A stretch of 64,000 nucleotides of DNA from Streptomyces albidoflavus (GCF_000719955.1 NZ_JOII01000010.1:1-64000), one strand, 5' to 3'. Positions 26,152 through 34,415 are shown, numbered from the stretch's first letter. Program-made: numbers and translations. Notes: generated by a model not told the origin, from the letters alone.

Positions 26152-26829
26152 ATGAACCACCCCACCTCCGCCCCGCCGCAGCCCGACCCGGCCGCGATCC
26201 GCCGCACCCTCGCCGGACAGCTCGACGCCGACGCCCGCGTCTGGCTCGACACCGCCCTCACCGAGGCCGCCGAGGACCCCGGCACCGGGCCCCTGCCCGT
26301 CTGGGAGCGCCGCTTCGCCGAGGCCGGACGCGTGGTCGGCGCCGACCACGCCGACACCGCCCGCGTCCTGCTGCTCCACGCGGCCGGCGCCGGCACCGCC
26401 ACGCTCACCCGCCTCTACCAGGAGGGCAGCGGCGCCGAACGCCGCGCCGTGCTCGACGCGCTGGCCCTCACCGTGGCAGGACCCGACGCCGTCGGCCTGG
26501 TCGAGGACGCCCTGCGCGCCAACGACACCGGCATCGTCGCCGCCGCCGTCGGCCCGTACGCCGCCCGTCACCTGGACGCGCACGCCTGGCGGCACGCCGT
26601 CCTCAAGTGCCTGTTCACCGGCGTCCCGCTGACCGCCGTCGCCCAGCTCGCCGAACGCGCCGCCGGCGACGGCGAACTCGACCGGATGCTGGCCGACTTC
26701 GCCGCCGAACGCGCCGCCGCGGGCCGCGCCGTCCCCGCGGACCTCACCGCCGCCCGGGCCCTCACCGAGGCCGCGCCCCCCGGCCGTACCACGACCCCGC
26801 CCGCCGGCGGCGGCGCCAAGGAGAACTGA
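26152..26829 (+). CDS. eboA: EboA domain-containing protein
   Basis: A 225-residue soluble protein built almost wholly of helices. The EboA signature is visible in DADARVWLDTAL at the N-terminus, GRVVGADHADTARVLLLHAA, RHLDAHAWRHAVLKCLFTG (about residues 142-160) and a C-terminal ER-x-A-GR-x-VP-x-D segment. EboA is a family marker of ebo clusters; no biochemical activity is established for it, and in cyanobacteria ebo genes are needed to move the scytonemin monomer to the periplasm. A good ribosome site (GACAGGAGGA) precedes the ATG after a 49-nt gap, the largest gap within the cluster. Confidence 0.85.
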   Translation: MNHPTSAPPQPDPAAIRRTLAGQLDADARVWLDTALTEAAEDPGTGPLPVWERRFAEAGRVVGADHADTARVLLLHAAGAGTATLTRLYQEGSGAERRAVLDALALTVAGPDAVGLVEDALRANDTGIVAAAVGPYAARHLDAHAWRHAVLKCLFTGVPLTAVAQLAERAAGDGELDRMLADFAAERAAAGRAVPADLTAARALTEAAPPGRTTTPPAGGGAKEN

Positions 26830-27701
26830 TGCGCATCTTCGACCCCCACATCCACATGACCTCCCGCACCACCGACGACTACCAGGCCATGTACGACGCC
26901 GGAGTGCGCGCCCTCGTCGAACCCGCCTTCTGGCTCGGCCAGCCCCGCACCTCGCCCGAGAGCTTCCGCGACTACTTCGACGCGCTGCTCGGCTGGGAGC
27001 CCTTCCGCGCCGCCCAGTACGGCATCGCCCACCGCTGCACCCTCGCCCTCAACCCCAAGGAGGCCAACGACCCGCGCTGCACCCCGGTCCTCGACCTCCT
27101 GCCGCGCTACCTCCTCAAGGACAACGTGGTCGCCGTCGGGGAGATCGGCTACGACTCCATGACCCCGGCCGAGGACGCCGCCCTCACCGCGCAGCTCCAG
27201 CTCGCCGCCGACCACGGCCTGCCCGCCATGGTCCACACCCCGCACCGGGACAAGCTCAGCGGGCTGCGCCGCACCCTCGACGTGGTCCGCGAGTCCGCCC
27301 TCGACGTCGAACGCGTCCTCATCGACCACCTCAACGAGACCACCGTCAAGGAGGCCAAGGCCTCCGGCGCCTGGCTCGGCTTCTCCATCTACCCCGACAC
27401 CAAGATGGACGAGGAGCGCATGGTCGCCGTCCTCACCGAGTACGGCCCCGAGAAGGTCCTGGTCAACTCCGCCGCCGACTGGGGCAAGAGCGACCCGCTG
27501 AAGACCCGCGCCGTCGGCGACGCCCTGCTCGCCGCCGGCTTCGACGAGGACACCGTCGACCAGGTGCTGTGGCGCAACCCGGTCGCCTTCTACGGCCTCA
27601 GCGGCCGCCTCGGCGACCTGACCGTGCCCGCCCCCACCGGCCCCGCCGAGCACGAGGGCAACAGCATCCAGCGGGGCGCGCCCCGCACGGCGGGGGAGTG
27701 A
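26829..27701 (+). CDS. TatD-family metal-dependent hydrolase (EboB-like)
   Basis: A 290-residue amidohydrolase-fold enzyme. The HxH metal motif is H7/H9 in FDPHIHM. E105 lies in VGEIGYD, His ligands in MVHTPHRD and LIDHLNE, and the terminal Asp in NSAADWG. The TatD-like protein of ebo clusters is called EboB and its substrate is unknown. The ATG overlaps the eboA stop by 1 nt (TGATG). Despite the TatD name, a DNase role is not implied here. Confidence 0.83.
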   Translation: MRIFDPHIHMTSRTTDDYQAMYDAGVRALVEPAFWLGQPRTSPESFRDYFDALLGWEPFRAAQYGIAHRCTLALNPKEANDPRCTPVLDLLPRYLLKDNVVAVGEIGYDSMTPAEDAALTAQLQLAADHGLPAMVHTPHRDKLSGLRRTLDVVRESALDVERVLIDHLNETTVKEAKASGAWLGFSIYPDTKMDEERMVAVLTEYGPEKVLVNSAADWGKSDPLKTRAVGDALLAAGFDEDTVDQVLWRNPVAFYGLSGRLGDLTVPAPTGPAEHEGNSIQRGAPRTAGE

Positions 27702-27705
27702 GCCG

Positions 27706-28881
27706 ATGCGCTTCCGCCACCCCGACGGCTCCACCGTCCACCTCGCCTACTGCACCAACGTCCATCCCGCCGAGACCCTCGACGGGGTCCGCGCCCAGCT
27801 CCGCGACCACTGCGAGCCCATCCGCAAGCGCCTGGGCCGCGACCGGCTCGGCATCGGGCTGTGGCTCGCCCGCGACGCGGCCTCCGCCCTCGTCGCCGAC
27901 CCCGCCGCCCTGCGCACCCTCCGCGGCGACCTAGACCGGCGCGGCCTCGAGGTCGTCACCCTCAACGGCTTCCCCTACGAGGGATTCGGCGAGGCCGAGG
28001 TCAAGTACCGCGTCTACCGGCCCGACTGGACCGAGCGCACCCGCCTCACCCACACCACCGACCTCGCCCGCCTCCTCGCCTCCCTGCTCCCCGACGACGT
28101 CACCGAGGGCTCCGTCTCCACCCTTCCCTTCGCCTGGCGCACCGACTACGACAGCGGCCGCCACCGCACCGCGCTGGGCGCCCTCACCACCCTCGCCGAA
28201 CGGCTCGACGCCCTCGCCGACCTCACCGGCCGCTCCATCCGCATCGGCCTGGAGCCCGAACCGGGCTGCACCGTCGAGACCACCGCCGACGCCGTCGCCG
28301 CCCTCGCCCCGCTCGGCGACACCACCGCCCACCGCATCGGCGTCTGCCTCGACACCTGCCACCTCGCCACCTCCTTCGAGAACCCCGCCCGGGCGCTGGG
28401 CACCCTGGAGGCGGGCGGCGTCCGCATCGTCAAGGCCCAGCTCTCCGCCGCCCTGCACGCCGAGGAACCCCACCGGGCCGAGGTCCGCGAGGCCCTCGCC
28501 GCCTTCGACGAACCCCGCTTCCTCCACCAGACCCGCACCACCACCCCGGCCGGACTGCGCGGCACCGACGACCTCGACGAGGCCCTCACCGGCGGCCTCC
28601 CCGACACCGGACCGTGGCGCTCCCACTTCCACATCCCGCTCCACGCCGACCCCGAACCGCCCCTCACCTCCACCCTCCCGGTGCTCCGCGAGACCCTCGC
28701 CGGCCTCGTCGGCGGCCCCGTGCCGCGCACCCACCACCTGGAGGTCGAGACGTACACCTGGCAGGCCCTGCCGCCCGCGCTGCGCCCCAAGGCCCGCGCC
28801 CGCCTCACCGAGGGCATCGCCGCCGAACTCACCCTCGCCCGCGATCTCCTCATCGACCTGGGCCTCAAGGAGCTGCCGTGA
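27706..28881 (+). CDS. eboE: Metabolite traffic protein EboE (TIM-barrel)
   Basis: A 391-residue member of the EboE family, an AP-endonuclease/xylose-isomerase-like fold. It starts with the typical LAYCTNVHPAETLDGV, continues with LNGFPYEGFGEAEVKY and YRPDW, and has the metal-site regions GLEPEPGCTVE, GVCLDTCHLATSFE and VKAQLSAAL. The ATG lies 4 nt after the TatD-like stop with GGGGGAGTGAG ahead of it. EboE is a diagnostic member of ebo clusters and is proposed to take part in processing or moving a small metabolite. The alternative, a plain sugar epimerase, is not excluded. Confidence 0.87.
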   Translation: MRFRHPDGSTVHLAYCTNVHPAETLDGVRAQLRDHCEPIRKRLGRDRLGIGLWLARDAASALVADPAALRTLRGDLDRRGLEVVTLNGFPYEGFGEAEVKYRVYRPDWTERTRLTHTTDLARLLASLLPDDVTEGSVSTLPFAWRTDYDSGRHRTALGALTTLAERLDALADLTGRSIRIGLEPEPGCTVETTADAVAALAPLGDTTAHRIGVCLDTCHLATSFENPARALGTLEAGGVRIVKAQLSAALHAEEPHRAEVREALAAFDEPRFLHQTRTTTPAGLRGTDDLDEALTGGLPDTGPWRSHFHIPLHADPEPPLTSTLPVLRETLAGLVGGPVPRTHHLEVETYTWQALPPALRPKARARLTEGIAAELTLARDLLIDLGLKELP

Positions 28882-30308
28882 CCGCCGACCGACCCCAGCC
28901 GCTCCTCGTCCTCGACGTCGTCGGCCTCACCCCGCGCCTGCTGGAGCACATGCCGCGCCTCGCCGCCCTCGGCGCCCGCGGCAGCCGCTCCCCGCTCGGC
29001 ACCGTCCTGCCCGCCGTCACCTGCTCCGCCCAGTCGACCTTCCTCACCGGCACCCTCCCCGCCGACCACGGCATCGTCGGCAACGGCTGGTACTTCCGCG
29101 AACTCGGCGACGTCCTCCTGTGGCGCCAGCACAACGGCCTCGTCAGCGGCGACCGCCTCTGGGACGCCGCCCGCCGCGCCCACCCCGGCTACACCGTCGC
29201 CAACATCTGCTGGTGGTACGCGATGGGCGCCGACACCGACTGGACCGTCACCCCGCGCCCCGTCTACTACGCCGACGGCCGCAAGGAACCCGACTGCTAC
29301 ACCCGCCCGCCCGAGCTCCACGACGAACTCACCGAGAAACTCGGCACCTTCCCCCTCTTCCACTTCTGGGGCCCCGGCGCCGACCTCGTCTCCTCCCAGT
29401 GGATCATCGACGCCACCCGCCACGTCATGGCCACCCGCGACCCCGACCTCACCCTCGCCTACCTGCCCCACCTCGACTACGACCTCCAGCGGTTCGGCCC
29501 CGACGACCCCCGCTCGCACGCCGCCGCCCGCGAACTCGACGAGGCCGTCGGCCCGCTGCTGGACCAGGCCGAGGCGTCCGGCCGCACCGTCGTCGTCCTC
29601 TCCGAGTACGGCATCACCTCCGTCAGCCGCCCCGTCCACCTCAACCGGGTGCTGCGCGAGGCGGGGCTGCTGGAGGTCCACACCCAGGACGGCATGGAGT
29701 ACCTCGACACGATGGCCTCCCGCGCCTTCGCCGTCGCCGACCACCAGCTCGCCCACGTCTACGTCAAGCGCCCCGAGGACCTCGACACGGTCCGCGCCCT
29801 GCTCGCCGGCGTGCCCGGCGTCGACACCCTGCTGGACGAGGAGGGCAAGAAGGAGCAGGGCCTGGACCACCCGCGCTCCGGGGAGTTCGTCGCCGTCGCC
29901 GAACCGGACGCCTGGTTCACGTACTACTACTGGCTCGACGACGCCCGCGCCCCCGACTTCGCCCAGCTCGTCGAGATCCACCGCAAACCGGGCTACGACC
30001 CCGTCGAGCTCTTCATGGACCCGAACGACCCCTACGTGAAGCTCCGCGCGGGCGCCGCCGTCGCCCGCAAGAAGCTCGGCATGCGCTACCGGATGGCCGT
30101 CGTCCCGCTCGACGCCTCGCCCATCCGCGGCAGCCACGGCCGTCTGCCCGCCGACGAGGCCGACGGCCCGCTCCTCCTCAGCTCCCGCCCCGGAGCCACC
30201 GAAGGCCCCGTGGCGGCCACCGACGTCAAGGCGCTCCTGCTGCGCCTCGCCGGTCTCACCACCACCCCCGCACCCGACACCGCCCCTTCCCGGGAGGACC
30301 GTTCATGA
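28878..30308 (+). CDS. Alkaline-phosphatase-superfamily phosphodiesterase/nucleotide pyrophosphatase-like (EboF-like position)
   Basis: A 476-residue protein of the NPP branch. D13 (VLDVVG) and the nucleophile T48 (LPAVTCSAQST) fit the family, and a C-terminal RGSHGRLP supplies a metal His. The middle ligand sites differ: LDYDLQRFG replaces the usual D-x3-H, and LSEYGIT replaces the canonical S-D-H-G. Activity may therefore be altered. No signal peptide was seen, so it is cytosolic. The GTG start overlaps the eboE stop (GTGA) and its own stop overlaps the next ATG. It would remove phosphate or a nucleotide from the pathway intermediate. Confidence 0.82.
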   Translation: MTADRPQPLLVLDVVGLTPRLLEHMPRLAALGARGSRSPLGTVLPAVTCSAQSTFLTGTLPADHGIVGNGWYFRELGDVLLWRQHNGLVSGDRLWDAARRAHPGYTVANICWWYAMGADTDWTVTPRPVYYADGRKEPDCYTRPPELHDELTEKLGTFPLFHFWGPGADLVSSQWIIDATRHVMATRDPDLTLAYLPHLDYDLQRFGPDDPRSHAAARELDEAVGPLLDQAEASGRTVVVLSEYGITSVSRPVHLNRVLREAGLLEVHTQDGMEYLDTMASRAFAVADHQLAHVYVKRPEDLDTVRALLAGVPGVDTLLDEEGKKEQGLDHPRSGEFVAVAEPDAWFTYYYWLDDARAPDFAQLVEIHRKPGYDPVELFMDPNDPYVKLRAGAAVARKKLGMRYRMAVVPLDASPIRGSHGRLPADEADGPLLLSSRPGATEGPVAATDVKALLLRLAGLTTTPAPDTAPSREDRS

Positions 30309-31384
30309 GCCGCACACCCCGCCACCTCCGCGACGTGACCGACCCCGAGCTGAGCAGCCGCCTCAGCCGCCGCAACATGCTCGGCGTCGCGGCCGGCACC
30401 GGCGCCGCCGCCCTGCTCGCCGCCGCGGCCTCCGCCTCCCCGGCCCTCGCCGCCGGCACCGACCTGGCCACCCAGGGCAAGGGCAAGCCCGGCAAGGGCG
30501 ACCCCGTGCTGCCCCCCGGCCGCCTCGGCATCCAGCTCTACAGCCTCCGCGACAAGGTCGCCACCCTCGGCTTCGCCACCGTCTTCAAGGAACTCGCCCT
30601 CTACGGCTACGACGAGATCGAGTTCGCCGGCTACACCCAGGGCGAGGCCGGCCCCCTCACCCTGCGCCAGCTCAAGCGCCTCGCCCGCGACCACGGCCTG
30701 AAGCCCATCGGCAGCCACGTCAACTACTACGACGACAACAACCCCGACGCCTACAGCTTCGCCCAGAACCTCGACAAGGTCCTCGACGAGGCCGCCGAAC
30801 TGGGCCTGCCGCACATCGGCACCGCCTCCGGCCCCTGGCGCTACGGCGACACCGTCGACGGCTGGAAGCGCTGCGCCGAGGAGTTCAACCACTACGGCGC
30901 CGAGGCGAAGAAGCGCGGCTTGAAGTTCTACCAGCACAACCACGCCGAGGAGTTCTCCTTCGCCTCCGACCGGCCCGACGTCCGCCTCTACGACGTCCTG
31001 CTCGCCGAGACCGACCCGGACCTGGTCCACCTGGAGATGGACATCTACTGGGCCTACTGCGCCCAGTTCCGCTTCTCCAAGCGCGCCGACGGCACCCCGG
31101 ACCCGCTCGACCCGCTGGCGTACGTCCTCAAGCAGCCCCACCGCTACCCGCTCTTCCACGTCAAGGACGGCGAGCACGACGAGACGACCACCGACGGCTA
31201 CCGCATGACCGACGTCGGTGACGGTGACATCGACTACCGGCACTTCATCTCCACCGTCACCGGCCTGCGCGGCCACCGCTACGCCCACCACTGGCAGACC
31301 GAGCACGACAACCCCACCGACTCCCTCCGCTTCGCCCGCCGCTCCAGCGCCCACCTGCACTCCCTCCGCAAGAAGAAGCACTGA
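30305..31384 (+). CDS. Tat-exported TIM-barrel sugar phosphate isomerase/epimerase
   Basis: A 359-residue protein with a twin-arginine signal (LSRRNMLGVAAG, then a hydrophobic stretch ending ASPALAA). An export role fits the periplasmic theme of ebo systems. The barrel domain from about residue 76 (GRLGIQLYSLRD) carries DEIEFAG, GSHVNYY, FYQHNHAEE, HLEMDIYWA and FHVKDGEHDE as metal/substrate regions. It is the last gene of the cluster, overlapping the phosphodiesterase stop by 4 nt, and is followed by a 17-bp hairpin. Cytosolic and exported barrel enzymes in one operon suggest steps on both sides of the membrane. Confidence 0.87.
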   Translation: MSRTPRHLRDVTDPELSSRLSRRNMLGVAAGTGAAALLAAAASASPALAAGTDLATQGKGKPGKGDPVLPPGRLGIQLYSLRDKVATLGFATVFKELALYGYDEIEFAGYTQGEAGPLTLRQLKRLARDHGLKPIGSHVNYYDDNNPDAYSFAQNLDKVLDEAAELGLPHIGTASGPWRYGDTVDGWKRCAEEFNHYGAEAKKRGLKFYQHNHAEEFSFASDRPDVRLYDVLLAETDPDLVHLEMDIYWAYCAQFRFSKRADGTPDPLDPLAYVLKQPHRYPLFHVKDGEHDETTTDGYRMTDVGDGDIDYRHFISTVTGLRGHRYAHHWQTEHDNPTDSLRFARRSSAHLHSLRKKKH

Positions 31385-31395
31385 CCCACCCCCGT

Positions 31396-31443
31396 CGGGA
31401 GGGCGCGGAAAGAGGCCGTGGGGGCCCTTTCCGCGCCCTCCCG
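31396..31443 (+). terminator. Terminator of the Ebo-type cluster
   Basis: A 17-bp perfect stem (31396-31412 with 31427-31443) with a 14-nt loop begins 11 nt after the last stop codon of the cluster. Confidence 0.8.
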
Positions 31444-31507
31444 GCACCCTGCGCACGCCCCCGCTCACCCTCCGTGCCACCCCGCCCCTGACCACCCGCT
31501 ATGCAGG

Positions 31508-31536
31508 TGAACAGCACCCCGAACCCCTGGTAGAGT
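31508..31536 (+). promoter_or_regulatory. Predicted promoter of tRNA-Leu
   Basis: TGAACA (31508-31513), a 17-nt spacer and TAGAGT (31531-31536) lie 45 nt ahead of the tRNA 5' end. Confidence 0.5.
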
Positions 31537-31580
31537 TTTCTCTGTCAGCGCGGGAAACGCCCCGCAACGACAGACACCTT

Positions 31581-31665
31581 GTCCGGGTGGCGGAATGGCA
31601 GACGCGCTAGCTTGAGGTGCTAGTGCCCTTTATCGGGCGTGGGGGTTCAAGTCCCCCCTCGGACA
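31581..31665 (+). tRNA. tRNA-Leu (anticodon GAG)
   Basis: An 85-nt class II tRNA. The acceptor arms GTCCGGG and CTCGGAC pair with one G-U, followed by discriminator A. The anticodon stem CTAGC/GCTAG encloses TTGAGGT, giving anticodon GAG (reads CUC and CUU). A long variable arm (TGCCC/GGGCG) is typical of tRNA-Leu. The T-arm has GGGGGTTCAAGTCCCCC. CCA is not encoded. A small hairpin (31667-31679) follows and overlaps the stop codon of the convergent gene. Confidence 0.95.
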
Positions 31666-31671
31666 ACCGCC

Positions 31672-32280
31672 TCAGGCGGCCGCTCCCGGGCGCGGGAAAC
31701 GGGCGCGTATCGCGTCGACGAAGAGGTCGCGTGAGGTGGGCCCGCCGAACCGGAGACGGTCGTAGGCGCAGAAGGCCGGCTCCAGCCGGTCCAGCTCGTC
31801 GACCAGCGCGTGCAGCCGCTCCGCCCACGGCCCCCGTGGATCGCCCGGTTCGTCCGCGGCGGCGGCGATCGCCGCCGTCAGCAGGCCCTTGCGCCGGATC
31901 GTGGCCGGGCTCACCGCGTGCAGGCAGACGTACTGCCCGCTCAGGTACGCCGCCCACTCCGCCTTCCCCTCGACGGGGTCGGCCCAGTGCCCGGTGAACC
32001 ACGCCTCCAGCCCGGCCTCGCCGCCCGCCTCGTCGGCGAGGGAGAACAGGTCGCGCGGCACCATCTCCGTTCCGTCGGAGCGCAGGTACCCCGGCAGCGG
32101 CAGTAGGCCCTCCAGCATCAGCCGGCGGGCCGCGTCGCCGCCGCCCCTCCCCACGCACACGGCCTCCAGCTCGGCGAACTGCTCACCGGCGTACGCGTCG
32201 TCGGCCGCGCTCATGGGGTGGTCGCCGTTGACCTCGCGAAAACGCGCGGCGAGCCGCTGCCTCAGCTCCGTGTCCGACAT
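31672..32280 (-). CDS. DUF6058-family protein
   Basis: A 202-residue soluble protein resembling the DUF6058 family, which databases associate with natural product loci without a known activity. Conserved-looking parts are LPLPGYLRSDGTEMVPRDLF, WFTGHWADP and YLSGQYVCLHAVSP. The sequence is acidic and has no signal peptide or membrane span. The ATG has GGAGG at good spacing (minus strand 32297-32281). The gene is convergent with the tRNA and divergent from the YihY gene. Function is unknown, and no biosynthetic genes adjoin it. Confidence 0.6.
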   Translation of the reverse strand: MSDTELRQRLAARFREVNGDHPMSAADDAYAGEQFAELEAVCVGRGGGDAARRLMLEGLLPLPGYLRSDGTEMVPRDLFSLADEAGGEAGLEAWFTGHWADPVEGKAEWAAYLSGQYVCLHAVSPATIRRKGLLTAAIAAAADEPGDPRGPWAERLHALVDELDRLEPAFCAYDRLRFGGPTSRDLFVDAIRARFPRPGAAA

Positions 32281-32435
32281 CGGGTGAACCTCCGGGGTTG
32301 TGCGGACCGTGCGGCTCTGTGCCGCACGGGTTCCCGCACGCTATCCACCGGACGTTTCGCCACGGACCGAACCGAGCCCGCGCCGGCCGCCAGGTGGGAC
32401 GTTCGGCGCGGCCGATACGGGTAACGCCTACGGGT

Positions 32436-33446
32436 ATGGCACCGAACAGGGATGGAACGACGGGCGGCACGTCGACGCCGGGCCCCGCACCCGAGGTCGA
32501 GCGGCAGGCGCCCGGGCAGCCCACCGAGCTGCGGAAGAAGTCGTGGAAAGCCGTGCTGCGGCGGACGGTGGCGGAGTTCCAGGACGACGAGCTGGCCGAC
32601 CGGGCGGCGGCGCTGACGTACTACGGGGTGCTCGCGTTGTTCCCGGGGTTGCTGGTGCTGGTGTCACTGCTCGGGGTGGCGGGGGAGTCGACCACGCGGC
32701 GGGTGCTGGAGAGCATCAAGAAGATGGCGCCGGGGCCCACGCGGGACGTGGTGACCAGTGCGGTCGAAGGGGTGCAGGGGGCCGGCGGGGTGGGCTCGTT
32801 GCTGGCCGTGGTGGGTGTGCTGGCGGCGCTCTGGTCGGCCTCCGGGTACGTGGGGGCGTTCATCCGCTCGTCCAACGCGGTGTACGACATGCCCGAGGGG
32901 CGCCCGGTGTGGAAGGTGCTCCCGGTGCGGGTCGGGATCACCGTGGCGCTGGTGGTCATGGCGGTCGGGAGCGCGCTGATCGTCGTGTTCACCGGGGACC
33001 TGGCCCGGCGCGCGGGGTCGCTGCTGGGGATCGGTGACACCGCGCTGACCGTGTGGTCGATCGCCAAGTGGCCGGTGCTGCTGCTCCTGGTGATCGGCAT
33101 GATCGCCCTGCTGTTCTGGGCCGCGCCCAACACCAAGGGCCCTGGCTTCCGCTGGGTCACACCGGGCAGCTTCCTGGCGCTGGTGATCTGGCTGCTGGCC
33201 TCGGCGGGGTTCGCGGTGTACGTGGCCAACTTCGGTTCGTACAACAAGACGTACGGGGCGCTGGCGGGTGTCGTGGTCTTCCTCGTCTGGCTGTGGATCA
33301 GCAACATCGCGATCCTGCTGGGCTTGGAGTTCGACGCCGAGCTGGCGCGGGAGCGGGCCGTCGTCGGCGGGCATCCGGTCGACGAGGAGCCGTACGTGGA
33401 GCCGCGCGACACCCGGTCCTGGCCGGACGAGGAGAAGCCCGGCTGA
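32436..33446 (+). CDS. YihY/virulence factor BrkB family membrane protein
   Basis: A 336-residue integral membrane protein of the YihY/BrkB family with about six helices starting near residue 64. Family marks are DRAAALTYYGVLALFPGLL, LWSASGYVGAFIRSSNAVY and GSYNKTYGALAGVVVFLVWLW. The N-terminal 40 residues and the acidic C-terminus are hydrophilic. Despite the old names tRNase BN and serum resistance, the family is an inner-membrane protein of uncertain function. No clear ribosome site precedes the ATG. It lies upstream of two small membrane-associated genes, with which it often clusters in actinobacteria. Confidence 0.88.
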   Translation: MAPNRDGTTGGTSTPGPAPEVERQAPGQPTELRKKSWKAVLRRTVAEFQDDELADRAAALTYYGVLALFPGLLVLVSLLGVAGESTTRRVLESIKKMAPGPTRDVVTSAVEGVQGAGGVGSLLAVVGVLAALWSASGYVGAFIRSSNAVYDMPEGRPVWKVLPVRVGITVALVVMAVGSALIVVFTGDLARRAGSLLGIGDTALTVWSIAKWPVLLLLVIGMIALLFWAAPNTKGPGFRWVTPGSFLALVIWLLASAGFAVYVANFGSYNKTYGALAGVVVFLVWLWISNIAILLGLEFDAELARERAVVGGHPVDEEPYVEPRDTRSWPDEEKPG

Positions 33447-33560
33447 GAAGAGGGAGCGCGTGCCGGTCCGGGACACATCATGCGGGTTTCGGGGGGTACG
33501 CGGCCCTCACGTCGCGCCGAGCGGCACACGCACAGGCCAGACCGACCCCTGGAGGGAAGC

Positions 33561-33992
33561 ATGATCCGGCAACCCGGCAGTGACGACTCCACGCCGACCC
33601 CCGAGGAACTCCGCGCACGCGTGGAGGGCACCCGTGAGGAGCTCGGTATGGAGGTGGAGGAGGCGGCCGGCAAGACCGCCGACGTGAAGGAACAGGCGCA
33701 GGCCAAGGCGGCCGAGCTGAAGGAGACCGCCCAGGCCAAGGGAGCCGAGCTGAAGGCCCAGGCCCAGGTCAAGGGTGCGGAACTGAAGGGCCAGGCGCAG
33801 ACCAGGGCCGCCGGGGCGAAGGCGCAGGCGCAGGTCAAGGCGGCCGAGGTGCTGGAGCGGACGCCCCAGCCGGTGCGCGAGAGGGCGTACCAGGTGGGGG
33901 AGTCGGCGCGGACCAACGTGAAGCCGCTGATCGGCTTCGGCCTCGCCGTGCTCGCCGTCTGCGTGGTCGTCTCCCGTGCGGGGAGGCGCTGA
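33561..33992 (+). CDS. DUF3618 domain-containing protein
   Basis: A 143-residue membrane-anchored protein. The N-terminal DUF3618 signature (TPEELRARVEGTREELG) is followed by a highly charged Ala/Lys/Gln helix of about 60 residues made of imperfect 10-11-residue repeats of the AQVKGAELK type, probably coiled coil. One C-terminal transmembrane segment (LIGFGLAVLAVCVVV) ends in RAGRR. Such proteins resemble desiccation-type amphipathic helices, but no role is shown. The ATG follows GGAGGGAAGC. It overlaps the DUF4235 gene by 1 nt. Confidence 0.85.
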   Translation: MIRQPGSDDSTPTPEELRARVEGTREELGMEVEEAAGKTADVKEQAQAKAAELKETAQAKGAELKAQAQVKGAELKGQAQTRAAGAKAQAQVKAAEVLERTPQPVRERAYQVGESARTNVKPLIGFGLAVLAVCVVVSRAGRR

Positions 33993-34255
33993 TGCCGTCG
34001 GCCAAGGTGATGTACCGGCCGGTCGGCCTCGCCGTGGGCATGGGCGCCGGCGCCCTGGCCGGGCTCGCGTTCCGGAAGGTGTGGGCCCTCGTCAGCGACG
34101 AGGAGGCACCCGCGCCCACCGACGAGAACCGCCGCTGGCGCGAGGTGGTGCTCGCCGCCGCGATCCAGGGCGCCATCTTCACCGCCACCCGGGCGGTGGT
34201 GGACCGGGGCGGCGCGAAGGCCGTGAAGCGCGCCACCGGGACGTGGCCCGGCTGA
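33992..34255 (+). CDS. DUF4235 domain-containing membrane protein
   Basis: An 87-residue protein with two predicted membrane helices (PVGLAVGMGAGALAGLAF and the VVLAAAIQGAIFTATRAVV region) separated by a charged loop with DENRRWRE. This matches DUF4235, a small actinobacterial membrane family of unknown function. It is coupled to the DUF3618 gene by a TGATG overlap, so the two probably act together at the membrane. Confidence 0.85.
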   Translation: MPSAKVMYRPVGLAVGMGAGALAGLAFRKVWALVSDEEAPAPTDENRRWREVVLAAAIQGAIFTATRAVVDRGGAKAVKRATGTWPG

Positions 34256-34351
34256 CGAGTTTCTCTCCGACTCCCCGGCCCGGTCGGCTCATGACCGACC
34301 GTCGGGCGGTGGTGGGAGAGGTGAAGCCTCATCAGGGGTGATGAGAGCGAC

Positions 34352-34390
34352 GGGAGGGGCTTGGTCCGGTGGTCGGGCTTGGCCCCTCCC
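34352..34390. terminator. Hairpin between convergent DUF4235 and hypothetical genes
   Basis: Nine-base arms 34352-34360 and 34382-34390 pair around a 21-nt loop. A second 7-bp hairpin (34328-34345) lies just before it. Both sit between convergent stop codons. Confidence 0.5.
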
Positions 34391-34415
34391 TCGTGTGTGC
34401 GCCCGAACTCGGTTG

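Noticed and set aside
26829..27701. TatD-like gene as a housekeeping DNA-repair nuclease
   Set aside because: It is translationally coupled to eboA and lies in the Ebo cluster, where TatD-like members are cluster components. A general nuclease role is less likely.
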